Positions 22,269 through 30,343 of a DNA stretch of 57,741 bases are shown piece by piece. The stretch's first letter is position 1. Each line of letters begins with the position of its first letter. The notes beneath the pieces are model-generated. The model did no database searches and had not been told where the DNA came from. It saw only the letters and a program-made list of their open reading frames with translations. The position numbers and the translations under genes are program-made. This DNA comes from a virus, in IMG/VR virus record IMGVR_UViG_3300036859_000226, positions 1-57,741 of that record; one strand, 5' to 3'.

Positions 22269-22874
22269 TTACTCGGCGGCCGCCTGCGTAGCGGACGCGG
22301 CCTTCGCAGCAGCAACCCGCTCGCGACCTTCCTTCATCTTCCGCTTCTGCTCTTCGGTCATCGTGCGTCCCTTGCGGCCATCGGCTTTCGCTGGCGCTGG
22401 TTCGGTCGGCTTGATGGTTTCCTTGACGCGCTTCGCCTGCTCCTCTTGCCACCCCTTCGCGTAGGCGTTGAACCGATCATCGTCTTCGGGATAGGGGTTG
22501 TCGTAGGCGGCACCGATGAAACCGGCCTTGCGGCCGGCTTGGTAGGCGTCATAGCCCGAGGCCGTCTCAGCATCCACCGGCTGGTCGCTCACCCCAGCGC
22601 GCACCGCCGCTGCGTCCCCGAGCGGCGTGCCGCGGAGCATGCCGAGCGCCGCCATGATCTGCTCGGCCTCGCTTTCGATCGCCTCGCGGCTGAGGCGGGC
22701 GTCCTCGTCTTCCATCTTCCGCTTGACGACGAGCCGAATCGCCCCTTTCCGGTGCCCGGCCTCTTTCGCCTCGGTGTAGATGTCCTTGATGTCCCCTCGG
22801 AGACCACGGACATCCTCCTCGAGGGACACGATGCGGTCGATATAGCTGGCCGCTGGGTGCTCGTTGCTCTTCAT
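22269..22874 (-). CDS. GapR-like (DUF2312) protein fused to an Rmf/CrpP-like domain
   Basis: Residues 1-60 (IDRIVSLEEDVRGLRGDIKD, then IYTEAKEAGHRKGAIRLVVK) follow GapR/DUF2312, the alphaproteobacterial nucleoid protein that tracks overtwisted DNA. A second part, about 105-145 (YDAYQAGRKAGFIGAAYDNP and YAKGWQEEQ), has the 'G..AG..G....NPY....... W..GW' pattern of small Rmf/CrpP-like ribosome-modulation folds (here AKGW). A Lys/Ala-rich basic tail ends the protein. It is the second gene of the leftward unit (ATGA with the HTH gene). The fusion is unusual. Confidence 0.65.
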   Translation of the reverse strand: MKSNEHPAASYIDRIVSLEEDVRGLRGDIKDIYTEAKEAGHRKGAIRLVVKRKMEDEDARLSREAIESEAEQIMAALGMLRGTPLGDAAAVRAGVSDQPVDAETASGYDAYQAGRKAGFIGAAYDNPYPEDDDRFNAYAKGWQEEQAKRVKETIKPTEPAPAKADGRKGRTMTEEQKRKMKEGRERVAAAKAASATQAAAE

Positions 22875-23119
22875 GGACTCTTTTCCTCTGTTCCGGGAAT
22901 CAGCCTATCGGGATGCAGCACCGTAATAGACCTGGTCTTGCTCCATGCCACCCATCCGCGCTCTCGCAGCTTCTCGGCCAGGCCGAACGCGCCAGCAGCC
23001 GACATGCCAAGCTCGGCCCCCAATTCCTTGAAACTCGGCCCGACAACGCCGTTGGAAAGTCGGGAAATCGCCATCAGGCAGCGGTATTGCGACGGAGTGA
23101 GCGGCAGCGGATCGTTCAT
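22871..23119 (-). CDS. LexA-type winged-helix regulator
   Basis: The 82-residue protein starts MNDPLPLTPSQYRCLMAISR and continues GPSFKELGAELGMSAAGAFG then LRERGWV, which is the LexA N-terminal winged helix. It lacks the LexA protease domain, so it would not self-cleave. As the first gene of the leftward unit next to the divergent promoter it is the likely local repressor or autoregulator. ATG 23119 lies about nine bases from a good -10, so its mRNA may be leaderless. Confidence 0.7.
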   Translation of the reverse strand: MNDPLPLTPSQYRCLMAISRLSNGVVGPSFKELGAELGMSAAGAFGLAEKLRERGWVAWSKTRSITVLHPDRLIPGTEEKSP

Positions 23120-23127
23120 GGGGCGGC

Positions 23128-23165
23128 ATTTTAGCCTTGACACGTCGCTTATGACAAGTTGAAAT
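23128..23165. promoter_or_regulatory. Divergent, overlapping early promoters
   Basis: Rightward: TTGACA (23137-23142), 17 nt, TGAAAT (23160-23165). Leftward: TTGTCA (23157-23152), 18 nt, TAAAAT (23133-23128). The -35 boxes sit in an imperfect inverted repeat CTTGACA...TGACAAG (23136-23158), an operator-like layout that would let one protein control both units. The leftward start would fall at about 23121, at the ATG of the HTH gene. Confidence 0.6.
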
Positions 23166-23208
23166 TCGGTTGGCGCGATCTGAGACAGTCGAATGGGGAT
23201 TTGCATCA

Positions 23209-23601
23209 ATGAGCGAGATCGACCAAGCCATCGCTGACCTTCGGGTGCGCCGTGATAAGCGCGTGGAGCAGATCGCAGGGTATGAGGCTGAGATCAGCGA
23301 TCTTCGCACCGCACTCGCCGCTATAGACGGCGAGATCCGTGGCCTAGAGCGGGCGAAGGAACTGCTAGGCGCGCCCGCCACCGAGGCTGCGCCGCGCGAG
23401 CGCCATGCCGTGCAGCGCGTCATCATGAACCTTTTCGGGGGTGCCGTGACGCACTTCACCGAAGCGGAGATCGTCGCGGCCACCAATCTCCCGGTCGCGT
23501 CGGCGCACACCTTCCTGCTCAGGGCCGCGCGCTCCGGGAAGCTGTTCGAGCAGAACGGTGTCTACTACAAGCACAAGCCGACCGCGGAAGCAGCGGCATG
23601 A
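23209..23601 (+). CDS. Coiled-coil plus winged-helix protein
   Basis: The 130-residue protein from ATG 23209 begins MSEIDQAIADLRVRRDKRVE, a coiled coil to about residue 55. Then comes a wHTH-like domain (HAVQRVIMNLFGGAVTHFTE, EIVAATNLPVASAHTFLLRA, GKLFEQNGVYY). It is the first gene of the rightward unit. A regulator role is plausible. ATGA couples it to the next gene. Confidence 0.6.
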   Translation: MSEIDQAIADLRVRRDKRVEQIAGYEAEISDLRTALAAIDGEIRGLERAKELLGAPATEAAPRERHAVQRVIMNLFGGAVTHFTEAEIVAATNLPVASAHTFLLRAARSGKLFEQNGVYYKHKPTAEAAA

Positions 23602-23876
23602 GCGAGCCCGTTCCCCCGAGATACGAGGCGCGCCCGATGCCCGGCTCGATCCACGCCGTCGCCATGTTCGGCATCTTCGATACGTTCACCCAGGAGTTCG
23701 TCTTTGGCGTCGCCGCGCACAGCAGCGCCGAGAGCGCTCGTAAAGCTGCGACACGGCTGAATGCGGCTGTCGCGGTCGCCCAGCGCCTCTTCCGCATCAG
23801 CGGTGATACAGAGCGGGGGTTCGCGGCGATTGCACACGCTCGCCCCGGCCTTCCTACAGCTTGGCTTCCACCATGA
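23598..23876 (+). CDS. Hypothetical protein
   Basis: The 92-residue protein starts MSEPVPPRYEARPMPGSIHA and has an aromatic patch MFGIFDTFTQEFVFGVAAHS followed by an Ala-rich helix. No family recognised. Support is the ATGA overlap and coding-like frame. Confidence 0.5.
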   Translation: MSEPVPPRYEARPMPGSIHAVAMFGIFDTFTQEFVFGVAAHSSAESARKAATRLNAAVAVAQRLFRISGDTERGFAAIAHARPGLPTAWLPP

Positions 23877-23889
23877 TTGGAGAACAGCC

Positions 23890-24012
23890 GTGAAGATCGC
23901 GACCCGCCGCGCGTGGCGGCGCGCCTGGAACTGCCTCGGTCCGGTCCTACCGCTGGCGCTCGCGGCCGGGCTGATCGCCGGGAGCGTGCTAGCCTACTGG
24001 CGCATAGCATGA
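23890..24012 (+). CDS. 40-residue membrane micropeptide
   Basis: GTG at 23890 follows GGAG by seven bases. The peptide has a basic Arg-rich N-terminus (KIATRRAWRRAWN) and one membrane helix LPLALAAGLIAGSVLAYW. Its stop overlaps the next ATG. Function unknown. Confidence 0.55.
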   Translation: MKIATRRAWRRAWNCLGPVLPLALAAGLIAGSVLAYWRIA

Positions 24013-24545
24013 CCGAACAAATCCTGACGCCATTCTGTTACGCGGGCACAGATCGTCCGCATTTGAGCCGCCCGTTCTCGCTCGGCGAATGGACCTACGC
24101 GACCAACGGGCACATCGCCGTCCGGGTCCCACGGCGTCCCGATGTGCCCGAGTCGGAGACAAGCATACCCATCGAAAAGCTGTTCGCGGACTTCGCCGGT
24201 TGGCGAACATGGGCAAAATTGCTGCCGCTGGATGCACCGCAGCCATCCGATGTCCCGTGTTCCTGCTATGATGGCCGCCTGCACGATTGCCCGAGTTGCG
24301 AATGCAACTGCCCCAAATGCGACGGCAGCGGGTTAGCGCCGCTGGACGCATCGGTTGGGATCGGCGAGGCCGCCTTTGATGCGAAATACATCCGCATGAT
24401 CGCGCCGCTTCCTGGACTGCTGGTCCCTCCCGCGCCGCACCCGACAGACCCCATGCCGTTCTGCTTTAAGGGCGGCGAAGGCATACTGATGCCGCTCCGA
24501 GGTGCGCGCGCCATCCATGTCGTAGCGGAGATAACGGCGCCATGA
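24009..24545 (+). CDS. Phage protein with Cys-rich zinc knuckle
   Basis: The 178-residue protein from ATG 24009 has SLGEWTYATNGHIAVRVPRR, a segment found in many phage proteins with a clamp-like fold, and a DnaJ-type CDGRLHD...CPSCECNCPKCDGSG region with paired cysteines in the middle. The end GEGILMPLRGARAIHVV is beta-rich. It may be a zinc-stabilised DNA-metabolism protein; the role is not known. Confidence 0.55.
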   Translation: MTEQILTPFCYAGTDRPHLSRPFSLGEWTYATNGHIAVRVPRRPDVPESETSIPIEKLFADFAGWRTWAKLLPLDAPQPSDVPCSCYDGRLHDCPSCECNCPKCDGSGLAPLDASVGIGEAAFDAKYIRMIAPLPGLLVPPAPHPTDPMPFCFKGGEGILMPLRGARAIHVVAEITAP

Positions 24546-24616
24546 TCGCCGCCCCCCGCTCCTGGGTTCGCGACGCCTCGCCGATCGTTACCGGCTACTG
24601 GCTGATTTTGCCATGA
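24542..24616 (+). CDS. 24-residue micropeptide (tentative)
   Basis: ATG 24542 to TGA 24616 bridges two genes with ATGA overlaps at both ends. The peptide (MIAAPRSWVRDASPIVTGYW and four more) is too short to judge. It may serve only to couple translation. Confidence 0.35.
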   Translation: MIAAPRSWVRDASPIVTGYWLILP

Positions 24617-25140
24617 CCGTACCATTAACCCAAGAATACGTGCGACAGATTTTGGATTACGATCCTGTATCTGGCATTTTTATTTGGCGGCATCGAACGG
24701 ACGTAATGGCAAAATGGAATACTCGATATGCTGGAGCCCGCGCTGGATCAATAGCGATCGGCTCGCGCGGGGGTGTTCGATTTTTGATAGCAATCAACAA
24801 GAAGCAATATCCTGCTGCAAAAATCGCGTGGCCGCACCATTATGGCACATGGCCAGAGGCGATAGTTGATCACGCCAACACAAACCCCTTGGACAACGGG
24901 CTGCTGAACCTTCGCTTGGCTACCCCGCCGCAAAACGGCTGGAACACAAGCAAACACAAAAATAATACATCCGGGTTCAAAGGTGTCGATTTCCGCCCCG
25001 AACGCCAAAAATGGCGAGCGCGCATTAGAGTCGGCAATACACGGCTAAACCTCGGCCATTTTACCCATCTACAAGATGCTGTTGCTGCATATCAGCAGGC
25101 CGCAACGCAATTCCACGATACATTCGCCAGGACGACCTAA
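24613..25140 (+). CDS. HNH homing endonuclease with AP2 domain
   Basis: The 175-residue protein reads VRQILDYDPVSGIFIWRHR, then VDHANTNPLDNGLLNLRLAT (the HNH fold with conserved H and N residues) and a C-terminal AP2 domain NTSGFKGVDFRPERQKWRAR. This is the usual architecture of free-standing phage homing endonucleases. Base composition is AT-richer than its neighbours, a sign of transfer. Confidence 0.85.
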   Translation: MTVPLTQEYVRQILDYDPVSGIFIWRHRTDVMAKWNTRYAGARAGSIAIGSRGGVRFLIAINKKQYPAAKIAWPHHYGTWPEAIVDHANTNPLDNGLLNLRLATPPQNGWNTSKHKNNTSGFKGVDFRPERQKWRARIRVGNTRLNLGHFTHLQDAVAAYQQAATQFHDTFARTT

Positions 25141-25142
25141 AT

Positions 25143-25571
25143 ATGCCCCCTTCGTCTCGTAGCGGGAATGCTGCACTCAACGCGCGGAACTGGGTAAATC
25201 TCGCAGATCGTTTGGTAGAGGGATATTGGCTGGTGCGTGAACGTCTAGGTTTCAATAAATGGGGCCCGCCGTTGCCGGCTGCCATCATGCGCGTGCACAC
25301 GACGGTCGAACCCGGGCAGCCAACGAACCGTATGGAGCGCTCGCCGTTCCTCGCGGCGTTTGTCGGCGGCGAGCCCGTCAGCATCTACAGCCTGCAGCAG
25401 GAAACGCATACCTACGGCAACCGGATCTACCGCCGCGAGCGGGAAATCAGCGAAAGCGACTATCGATTCAGGCTGGCTGATCTTGAGTGGTCAAAGCAGC
25501 ACGCTCCACATGAGCCGCAAGCCCGACCGCGCGAGGCGCTGAACCTCTTGCAAGCCACTCTGCCGTTTTGA
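25143..25571 (+). CDS. Hypothetical protein
   Basis: The 142-residue protein starts MPPSSRSGNAALNARNWVNL. It has no motif I recognise; middle parts (PFLAAFVGGEPVSIYSLQQE) look well folded. It lies between a homing endonuclease and a basic protein. Confidence 0.5.
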   Translation: MPPSSRSGNAALNARNWVNLADRLVEGYWLVRERLGFNKWGPPLPAAIMRVHTTVEPGQPTNRMERSPFLAAFVGGEPVSIYSLQQETHTYGNRIYRREREISESDYRFRLADLEWSKQHAPHEPQARPREALNLLQATLPF

Positions 25572-25596
25572 CCCGGAAAAGAGAAGGGGAAATACA

Positions 25597-25962
25597 ATGC
25601 CGCTGACAGGCGATAGGAAAAGAGCGGTTGACCGAGCCTCACAGAAGCGTTGGCGCGAACGGCTGAAGGCCGATCCAGAACGATATGAGTCTTTCAAGAA
25701 GAAGGAACGCCGGCGCATTCAGCTTCTTCAGCAACAAGATCCCGGATATGCAGAGCGCCGCAGAGCGCAGATGCGTAAGCGCTATCATGAAGATCCAACG
25801 GTACGCGAGCGCGCTAAACAGCGCCAGGGAACACCGGAACAACGACAACGGAAGAGGGCACTCAAATGTCTGGACAGCGGCCTGTCGGCGCATCTGCCGG
25901 ATCAGATAACGATAGTGAAGGAGCGACTGGAACGGCTGTTGAGACACATCGAGGAGATGTGA
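25597..25962 (+). CDS. Very basic hypothetical protein
   Basis: The 121-residue protein, preceded by AGAGAAGGGG, is Arg/Lys/Gln-rich (RKRAVDRASQKRWRERLKAD and later RRRAQMRKRYHEDP), typical of small nucleic-acid binders or of the N-terminal region of phage HNH-associated proteins. Its last 30 residues overlap the next gene by 97 bp. Confidence 0.5.
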   Translation: MPLTGDRKRAVDRASQKRWRERLKADPERYESFKKKERRRIQLLQQQDPGYAERRRAQMRKRYHEDPTVRERAKQRQGTPEQRQRKRALKCLDSGLSAHLPDQITIVKERLERLLRHIEEM

Positions 25963-26348
25963 AGATTACCAACGTTGATATCGGCGCAATGGCTACGGAC
26001 CTACGCGATATGTTTGACAGGGTTATGTCGGGGCAGCCATATGATCAAGCGCAGGTAAGAAATGCCACCAACATTACGAATACCATCGTAAAAGTTCTCC
26101 GATTTGAATTTGATGTCTACAAACATTTTGTAAAAGATACGGAGAAACGCCCCGGCCGACCAGCTATCACGGTTGCGTACATTGCTGAATGGCTTCGAGC
26201 ACGCGGCGATAACGTGGAGAAAGGTGCTGGAGTCGGCTTGTGGAAGATTAACAATCGCCCCTGCGAGGAGAAGGATTTGCTCATCCGGGCGAACAACCTG
26301 CGTGAGCAGCTAGGCGAAAAGCCATTCCGGTTGGATATTGGAGCTTAG
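25866..26348 (+). CDS. Hypothetical protein with DNA-binding-like region
   Basis: The 160-residue protein from ATG 25866 (after AGAGGG) has a disordered start and then an ordered domain from about residue 35 (ITNVDIGAMATDLRDMFDRV; NITNTIVKVLRFEFDVYKHF). RPAITVAYIAEWLRARGDNV could be a helix-turn-helix. AT-richer than the surrounding DNA. Function unknown. Confidence 0.5.
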   Translation: MSGQRPVGASAGSDNDSEGATGTAVETHRGDVKITNVDIGAMATDLRDMFDRVMSGQPYDQAQVRNATNITNTIVKVLRFEFDVYKHFVKDTEKRPGRPAITVAYIAEWLRARGDNVEKGAGVGLWKINNRPCEEKDLLIRANNLREQLGEKPFRLDIGA

Positions 26349-26351
26349 AAT

Positions 26352-27128
26352 ATGAGCGATGCCGTTGAAAACCAACTAGCCGGCCGGGATCACAACCAGC
26401 CACCCCTTGACGAGCTTCTGACCGAGGAAACCGCCGATCTAGCCCGTCGTCGCGACGATCTTCTCGCATCCGCCGAGCGCGCCCCGGCTGTCGTCGAGGA
26501 CGAGACGGTTTCACAGAAGGTTGCCGATCTCGTCCGGTTGATCGCCGCTTGCCGCAAGGCTGCCGAGACTTGGCGCGTCGGACGCAAAGAGCCCTTCCTG
26601 GCAACGGAGAGGCTTATTGACGCCCACGGCAAGCGGATCACAGATCCGCTCGATCGGACAAAGGCTGTCCTGGAGAAGCGCCTCACGCTCTACCAGCGTG
26701 CCAAGGCCGAGGAAGAGCGGTGCCGCCGGGAAGCCGAAGCGCGCGCGCGGGCCGAGGAAGCGGAGCGCCAGCGCCGCGAGGCCGAGGCTGCCGCAGCCGC
26801 GGCGCAGACCGAGCAGGAACTCGATACCGCGGTCAGCGCCGAGGAACTCGCGCGCCAGGCCGCAGCCGACGCGGTGAAGGCTCAGAAGGCGGCCGAGGTG
26901 AAGCCGGCCGAGTTGTCGCGGACCCGAGGCGAGTTCGGAAGCGTCGCCTCCTTGAGGACAGAATGGGTTGGCGATGTGGTTGATCGCGAGGCGCTAGACC
27001 TCGACAAACTCCGACCTTTTATCCCTCTTGATGCCCTAGAGAAGGCAATACGAGGCTTTGTGAAGGCAGGCGGCAGAGAACTGCGGGGCGCTCATATCTA
27101 CGAGCATCATCACACGGTTGTCCGATGA
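26352..27128 (+). CDS. Coiled-coil protein of the recombination operon
   Basis: The 258-residue protein has a helical N-terminus, a long Ala/Glu/Arg coiled coil at about 115-195, and a C-terminal domain (LRTEWVGDVVDREALDLDKL; FIPLDALEKAIRGFVKAGGR). Proteins of this design recur next to RecT-like annealases in alphaproteobacterial phages, where they may help recombination. The role is inferred. Confidence 0.6.
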   Translation: MSDAVENQLAGRDHNQPPLDELLTEETADLARRRDDLLASAERAPAVVEDETVSQKVADLVRLIAACRKAAETWRVGRKEPFLATERLIDAHGKRITDPLDRTKAVLEKRLTLYQRAKAEEERCRREAEARARAEEAERQRREAEAAAAAAQTEQELDTAVSAEELARQAAADAVKAQKAAEVKPAELSRTRGEFGSVASLRTEWVGDVVDREALDLDKLRPFIPLDALEKAIRGFVKAGGRELRGAHIYEHHHTVVR

Positions 27129-27673
27129 CAGAATGGAAGGAGTGCCCTCGTTGGCCCGATTATGAGGTCGGCGACAGTGGGCAAATTCGGCGGATACGCG
27201 GCGGCCTTAAACGCCGGTTGCTGCAGCCCCGCGCCCTACCCGTAGGAGGACACGGATACGTCGTCATAACATTTTGGCAAGACGGACGCCACCGATCGGA
27301 AACTCTTCATACCTTGATCTGCGAAGCATTTCACGGTCCGCGGCCATCGCCAAAGCATTACGCGTGCCATTGGGATGGCGATAAACTCAACAATCTACCG
27401 ACCAACTTGCGATGGGCTCTGCCCGTGGAAAATTCGGCAGACGCGCGTCGTCACGGCACCTTGCCAATGGGAGAGAAGAACGGCCGCGCAATTCTGACGA
27501 CTGAGCAGGTTGAGTGTATCCGCGAAGAATATAAGGCATATCAAACCTACAGAGGGGACCGCCGCAAACCGGCCCATGTTTTGGCAGCAAAATATGGAGT
27601 AACTTGGGGGTGCATTAAAGCCATCGTCCAGAATGCAAACTGGACACACGTTTCCGGGACGAGTGTCCGCTGA
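27125..27673 (+). CDS. NUMOD4-type HNH homing endonuclease
   Basis: The 182-residue protein begins MTEWKECPRWPDYEVGDSGQ, the NUMOD4 motif (W..IP.. Y.VS..G.I...), followed by HTLICEAFHGPRPSPKHYAC, HWDGDKLNNLPTNLRWAL (HNH_3 with conserved H, D, N) and a C-terminal HTH (HVLAAKYGVTWGCIKAIVQN). AT-richer than neighbours. It is a second mobile endonuclease in this unit. Confidence 0.85.
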   Translation: MTEWKECPRWPDYEVGDSGQIRRIRGGLKRRLLQPRALPVGGHGYVVITFWQDGRHRSETLHTLICEAFHGPRPSPKHYACHWDGDKLNNLPTNLRWALPVENSADARRHGTLPMGEKNGRAILTTEQVECIREEYKAYQTYRGDRRKPAHVLAAKYGVTWGCIKAIVQNANWTHVSGTSVR

Positions 27674-27858
27674 TGCCCCGCACCCCGATCGGCGTCGACC
27701 CCGATTGCGTCGAACTGGCCCGGCTTTTCCTCGATGACGAGCGGCACCGTCGGCCGATGACCGACGCGGCAGCGCAGGCGCACATCACGTCGCTGTCCGA
27801 GGCCATTCAGCGCGCCGTCGAGGACTGGTTCGAGGCGCAGAACTGGGAGCCGCGATGA
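27673..27858 (+). CDS. Small hypothetical protein
   Basis: The 61-residue helical protein MPRTPIGVDPDCVELARLFL... overlaps its neighbours as TGATG and ATGA. No family recognised. Confidence 0.5.
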   Translation: MPRTPIGVDPDCVELARLFLDDERHRRPMTDAAAQAHITSLSEAIQRAVEDWFEAQNWEPR

Positions 27859-28430
27859 CCTCGGCCTACCCCTTGGCTTGGCCTGCCGGGTTCCCCCGGA
27901 CCCAGAAGCGCGAGGCCGGCGCGTTCAAGACGACGCTCCCGCGCGCCCTCGACAACGTACAGACCTCGCTCCGCCTCTTCGGCAAGGATAGCGGAAAGCC
28001 GGTGCACGGGGTTGTGCTGTCGTCGAACGTGACGCTTGGCGAACACCGTCCGGCCGATCCCGGCGTCGCGGCCTACTTCACCTGGGAGGGGATGCAGGTC
28101 TGCATCCCGGTTGACCGCTACAGCTCCGTGGAGGCCAATCTTCAGGCGATCCACCACATCATCGAGGCGCGCCGGGTCGAGCTCCGCCACGGCACCCTGG
28201 CGCTCGTCCGGGCGACGTTCCAAGGGTTCTCGGCGCTGCCACCACCGAACGACTGGCGACGGACGCTCGACCTTGCGCCGGGTGGTGCCGTGACGCGCGA
28301 GGCGGTTGAGGCGGCCTACCGTCGCCTTGCGCGCTCTCGACACCCCGACGCTGGCGGCAGCCATACCGCAATGGCCGACCTGAATGCCGCGAGGACCGCG
28401 GCCCTGCAAGAGATAACCCCGGAGGGATGA
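27855..28430 (+). CDS. J-domain protein (DnaJ-like C-terminal domain)
   Basis: Of 191 residues, the C-terminal 55 form a J domain: AVTREAVEAAYRRLARSRHP followed by DAGGSHTAMADLNAARTAAL, with the invariant HPD. The N-terminal part (FPRTQKREAGAFKTTLPRAL; VCIPVDRYSSVEANLQAIHH) is a domain of its own. The protein could recruit host DnaK to a replication or recombination complex, as lambda P does by other means. It lies two genes upstream of recT. Confidence 0.75.
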   Translation: MTSAYPLAWPAGFPRTQKREAGAFKTTLPRALDNVQTSLRLFGKDSGKPVHGVVLSSNVTLGEHRPADPGVAAYFTWEGMQVCIPVDRYSSVEANLQAIHHIIEARRVELRHGTLALVRATFQGFSALPPPNDWRRTLDLAPGGAVTREAVEAAYRRLARSRHPDAGGSHTAMADLNAARTAALQEITPEG

Positions 28431-28808
28431 ATGGCCGACGACGCGACGCCCGAAGAAACGTGGGGGCTGGTAGAAATCTTTGGACATAGGCGACACTACG
28501 GCCGGGTCCGGGAGGTCGAGAAGTTCGGCACGGTGATGCTGTGCGTCGATGTCCCCGGCACCGACCATCGGCCATTGCTCGACGGCGAGGAAAAGTTCGA
28601 CACGTTTCTCTACGGCGGTGCCGCAATCTTCTCCTTCACGCCGATGACCGAAGAGGCTGCGCGCAAGTGGGCCGACAACGAGCGTCCGCGGCCATACAAG
28701 CCACTCGATCGCCTGCCGGCACCGGACTATGGCGAAGAGGCCGTCTACGGCGTCGAGGAACGTGGCGAGCGCGCCCCGCCGCCCTTCGATGACCCCATCC
28801 CACTTTGA
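28431..28808 (+). CDS. Hypothetical phage protein
   Basis: The 125-residue protein starts MADDATPEETWGLVEIFGHR and has a GGAAIFSFTPMTEEAARKWA segment. Similar short proteins (W..VE.FGH....GR..E) are common in phages; their function is unknown. It directly precedes the RecT-like gene. Confidence 0.6.
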   Translation: MADDATPEETWGLVEIFGHRRHYGRVREVEKFGTVMLCVDVPGTDHRPLLDGEEKFDTFLYGGAAIFSFTPMTEEAARKWADNERPRPYKPLDRLPAPDYGEEAVYGVEERGERAPPPFDDPIPL

Positions 28809-28822
28809 GGAGAACCCCCGAA

Positions 28823-30328
28823 ATGCCCGACGATAATCGCGCTATCACACCCGTCCAGAACGGCGACATCGCAACCATGCCGATCGAGCAGGCGCTCGAA
28901 GTCTATGCTCCGAACTTCGCCGCGGTGCTCCCGCCGAACATCCCGGTCGACCACTTTAAGCGAATCGTCGTTACCGCTCTCAACATCAATCCGGCACTGG
29001 CGAACGCCGACCGGCGAACGCTTTTCAACGCAGCCGTCAAACTCGCGAGTGACGGCTTGCTCCCCGATGGTCGCGAGGCCGCTCTCGTCGTCTACAAGAC
29101 GAAGATCAAAGATCGTCAGGGACGCGAGCACTGGATCGAGGCAGTGCAGGCGATGCCGATGATCGCCGGAATCCGTAAGCGCCTGCGCAACAGCGGTGAA
29201 GTCGACAGCGCCATAGCCGAGGTGGTCTATCGGCACGATCGGTTCAAATACGCCCTCGGCGATCAGGCTTTCATTGAGCACGAACCGCCGCCGCTCGACC
29301 AAGACCGAGGAGAGCCTGTCGGAGCCTACGCCATCATCAAACTTGCCAGCGGCGAGACCATTCGCGAGGTGATGAGCGTCAAGGAGATCGAGCGCGTCCG
29401 CGCCGTGAGCCGCGCCAAGGATCGCGGGCCCTGGGTCGACTGGTGGGGAGAAATGGCCCGTAAGGTGGTTCTCCGGCGCGCATCGAAGGCCGCTCCCCAG
29501 GCTTCGGTGCTCGAAAAGCTGCTGATGCGGGACGAGGAGATGGATCACCTGCCGGCACCGGAAATTCTGCCGGCGATCCCGCCGCGGCCGACCCGAGAGC
29601 AATTCATCCAGACAGCGGAGCCCGACCCTCCGCTCGAGGTCGTCGACATGACGGGGACCGTCGGCGAGTACCCGACGGTCGAGCTCGCGGTCGAGGCCTA
29701 CTACGACGCGCTCGACGAGGCCGAGAAGCAGCGCGGCGAGGCCGGGCTCACGACCGTCTGGGACAACAACCAGGGCCTCATGCGCACCCTCGACGAGCGG
29801 GGCTTCGACGAGTTGACGAAGGGCATGAGCAGCGATTACGGCACTCGCCGGCGGGTCGCGTCCGAGAAGGTGGTCGTCCGCGAGACTCAGCAGGCCGCGC
29901 CCCCACAGAACACCGATCTCTCCGGCGAGGGGGCCGGCGAGCGCCCTGGCGCTGGTTCTCCCCAGGCACCGCGTCAGGGCGAGCCTATCGCAGATGCGGC
30001 GTCCACCGCGGGCCAGCCGGCGCATGACGCGGCTGATTCCGGTGCCACCGTAGTGGAGGGGGGCGGCCAATCAGGCGCTCCCCTCCCGCCCGCCAGCGGC
30101 ACCGGGAAGCTGGGTCTCGGTGTCCCTGCCGACGCGCCGCAGAGCGACCTGCTCAACACCGGCGCGAGCGGCGCGCAAGAAACCGGGGCGGCGCGCACGC
30201 CAGCCGAGCGACGCGCAGCCAGGACACATCCTTTCTGGCACCAGAAGCAGTCAAAGCGCACACTGCCCGAGGATCGCGATACCTTCCTGCACGACCTGCC
30301 GCTACGGCTCGCCGAGTGCATCGACTGA
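28823..30328 (+). CDS. recT: RecT-family single-strand annealing protein with long tail
   Basis: The 501-residue protein from ATG 28823 (after GAGGAG) has a RecT core to about residue 240: FKRIVVTALNINPALANADR, LFNAAVKLASDGLLPDGREA, IEAVQAMPMIAGIRKRLRNS, VYRHDRFKYALGDQAFIEHE and AYAIIKLASG. RecT anneals single strands in phage recombination and replication. The C-terminal 260 residues are Pro/Gly/Ala/Glu-rich, mostly disordered with a small conserved end (THPFWHQKQSKRTLPED); RecT is usually about 270 residues, so this is a strong extension. No exonuclease partner is seen beside it. Confidence 0.88.
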   Translation: MPDDNRAITPVQNGDIATMPIEQALEVYAPNFAAVLPPNIPVDHFKRIVVTALNINPALANADRRTLFNAAVKLASDGLLPDGREAALVVYKTKIKDRQGREHWIEAVQAMPMIAGIRKRLRNSGEVDSAIAEVVYRHDRFKYALGDQAFIEHEPPPLDQDRGEPVGAYAIIKLASGETIREVMSVKEIERVRAVSRAKDRGPWVDWWGEMARKVVLRRASKAAPQASVLEKLLMRDEEMDHLPAPEILPAIPPRPTREQFIQTAEPDPPLEVVDMTGTVGEYPTVELAVEAYYDALDEAEKQRGEAGLTTVWDNNQGLMRTLDERGFDELTKGMSSDYGTRRRVASEKVVVRETQQAAPPQNTDLSGEGAGERPGAGSPQAPRQGEPIADAASTAGQPAHDAADSGATVVEGGGQSGAPLPPASGTGKLGLGVPADAPQSDLLNTGASGAQETGAARTPAERRAARTHPFWHQKQSKRTLPEDRDTFLHDLPLRLAECID

Positions 30329-30343
30329 GCCGAGGTTGATGAC

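Noticed and set aside
28745-30070. Minus-strand ORF of 441 codons
   Set aside because: Antisense of the RecT-like gene; no motif and no place in an operon.
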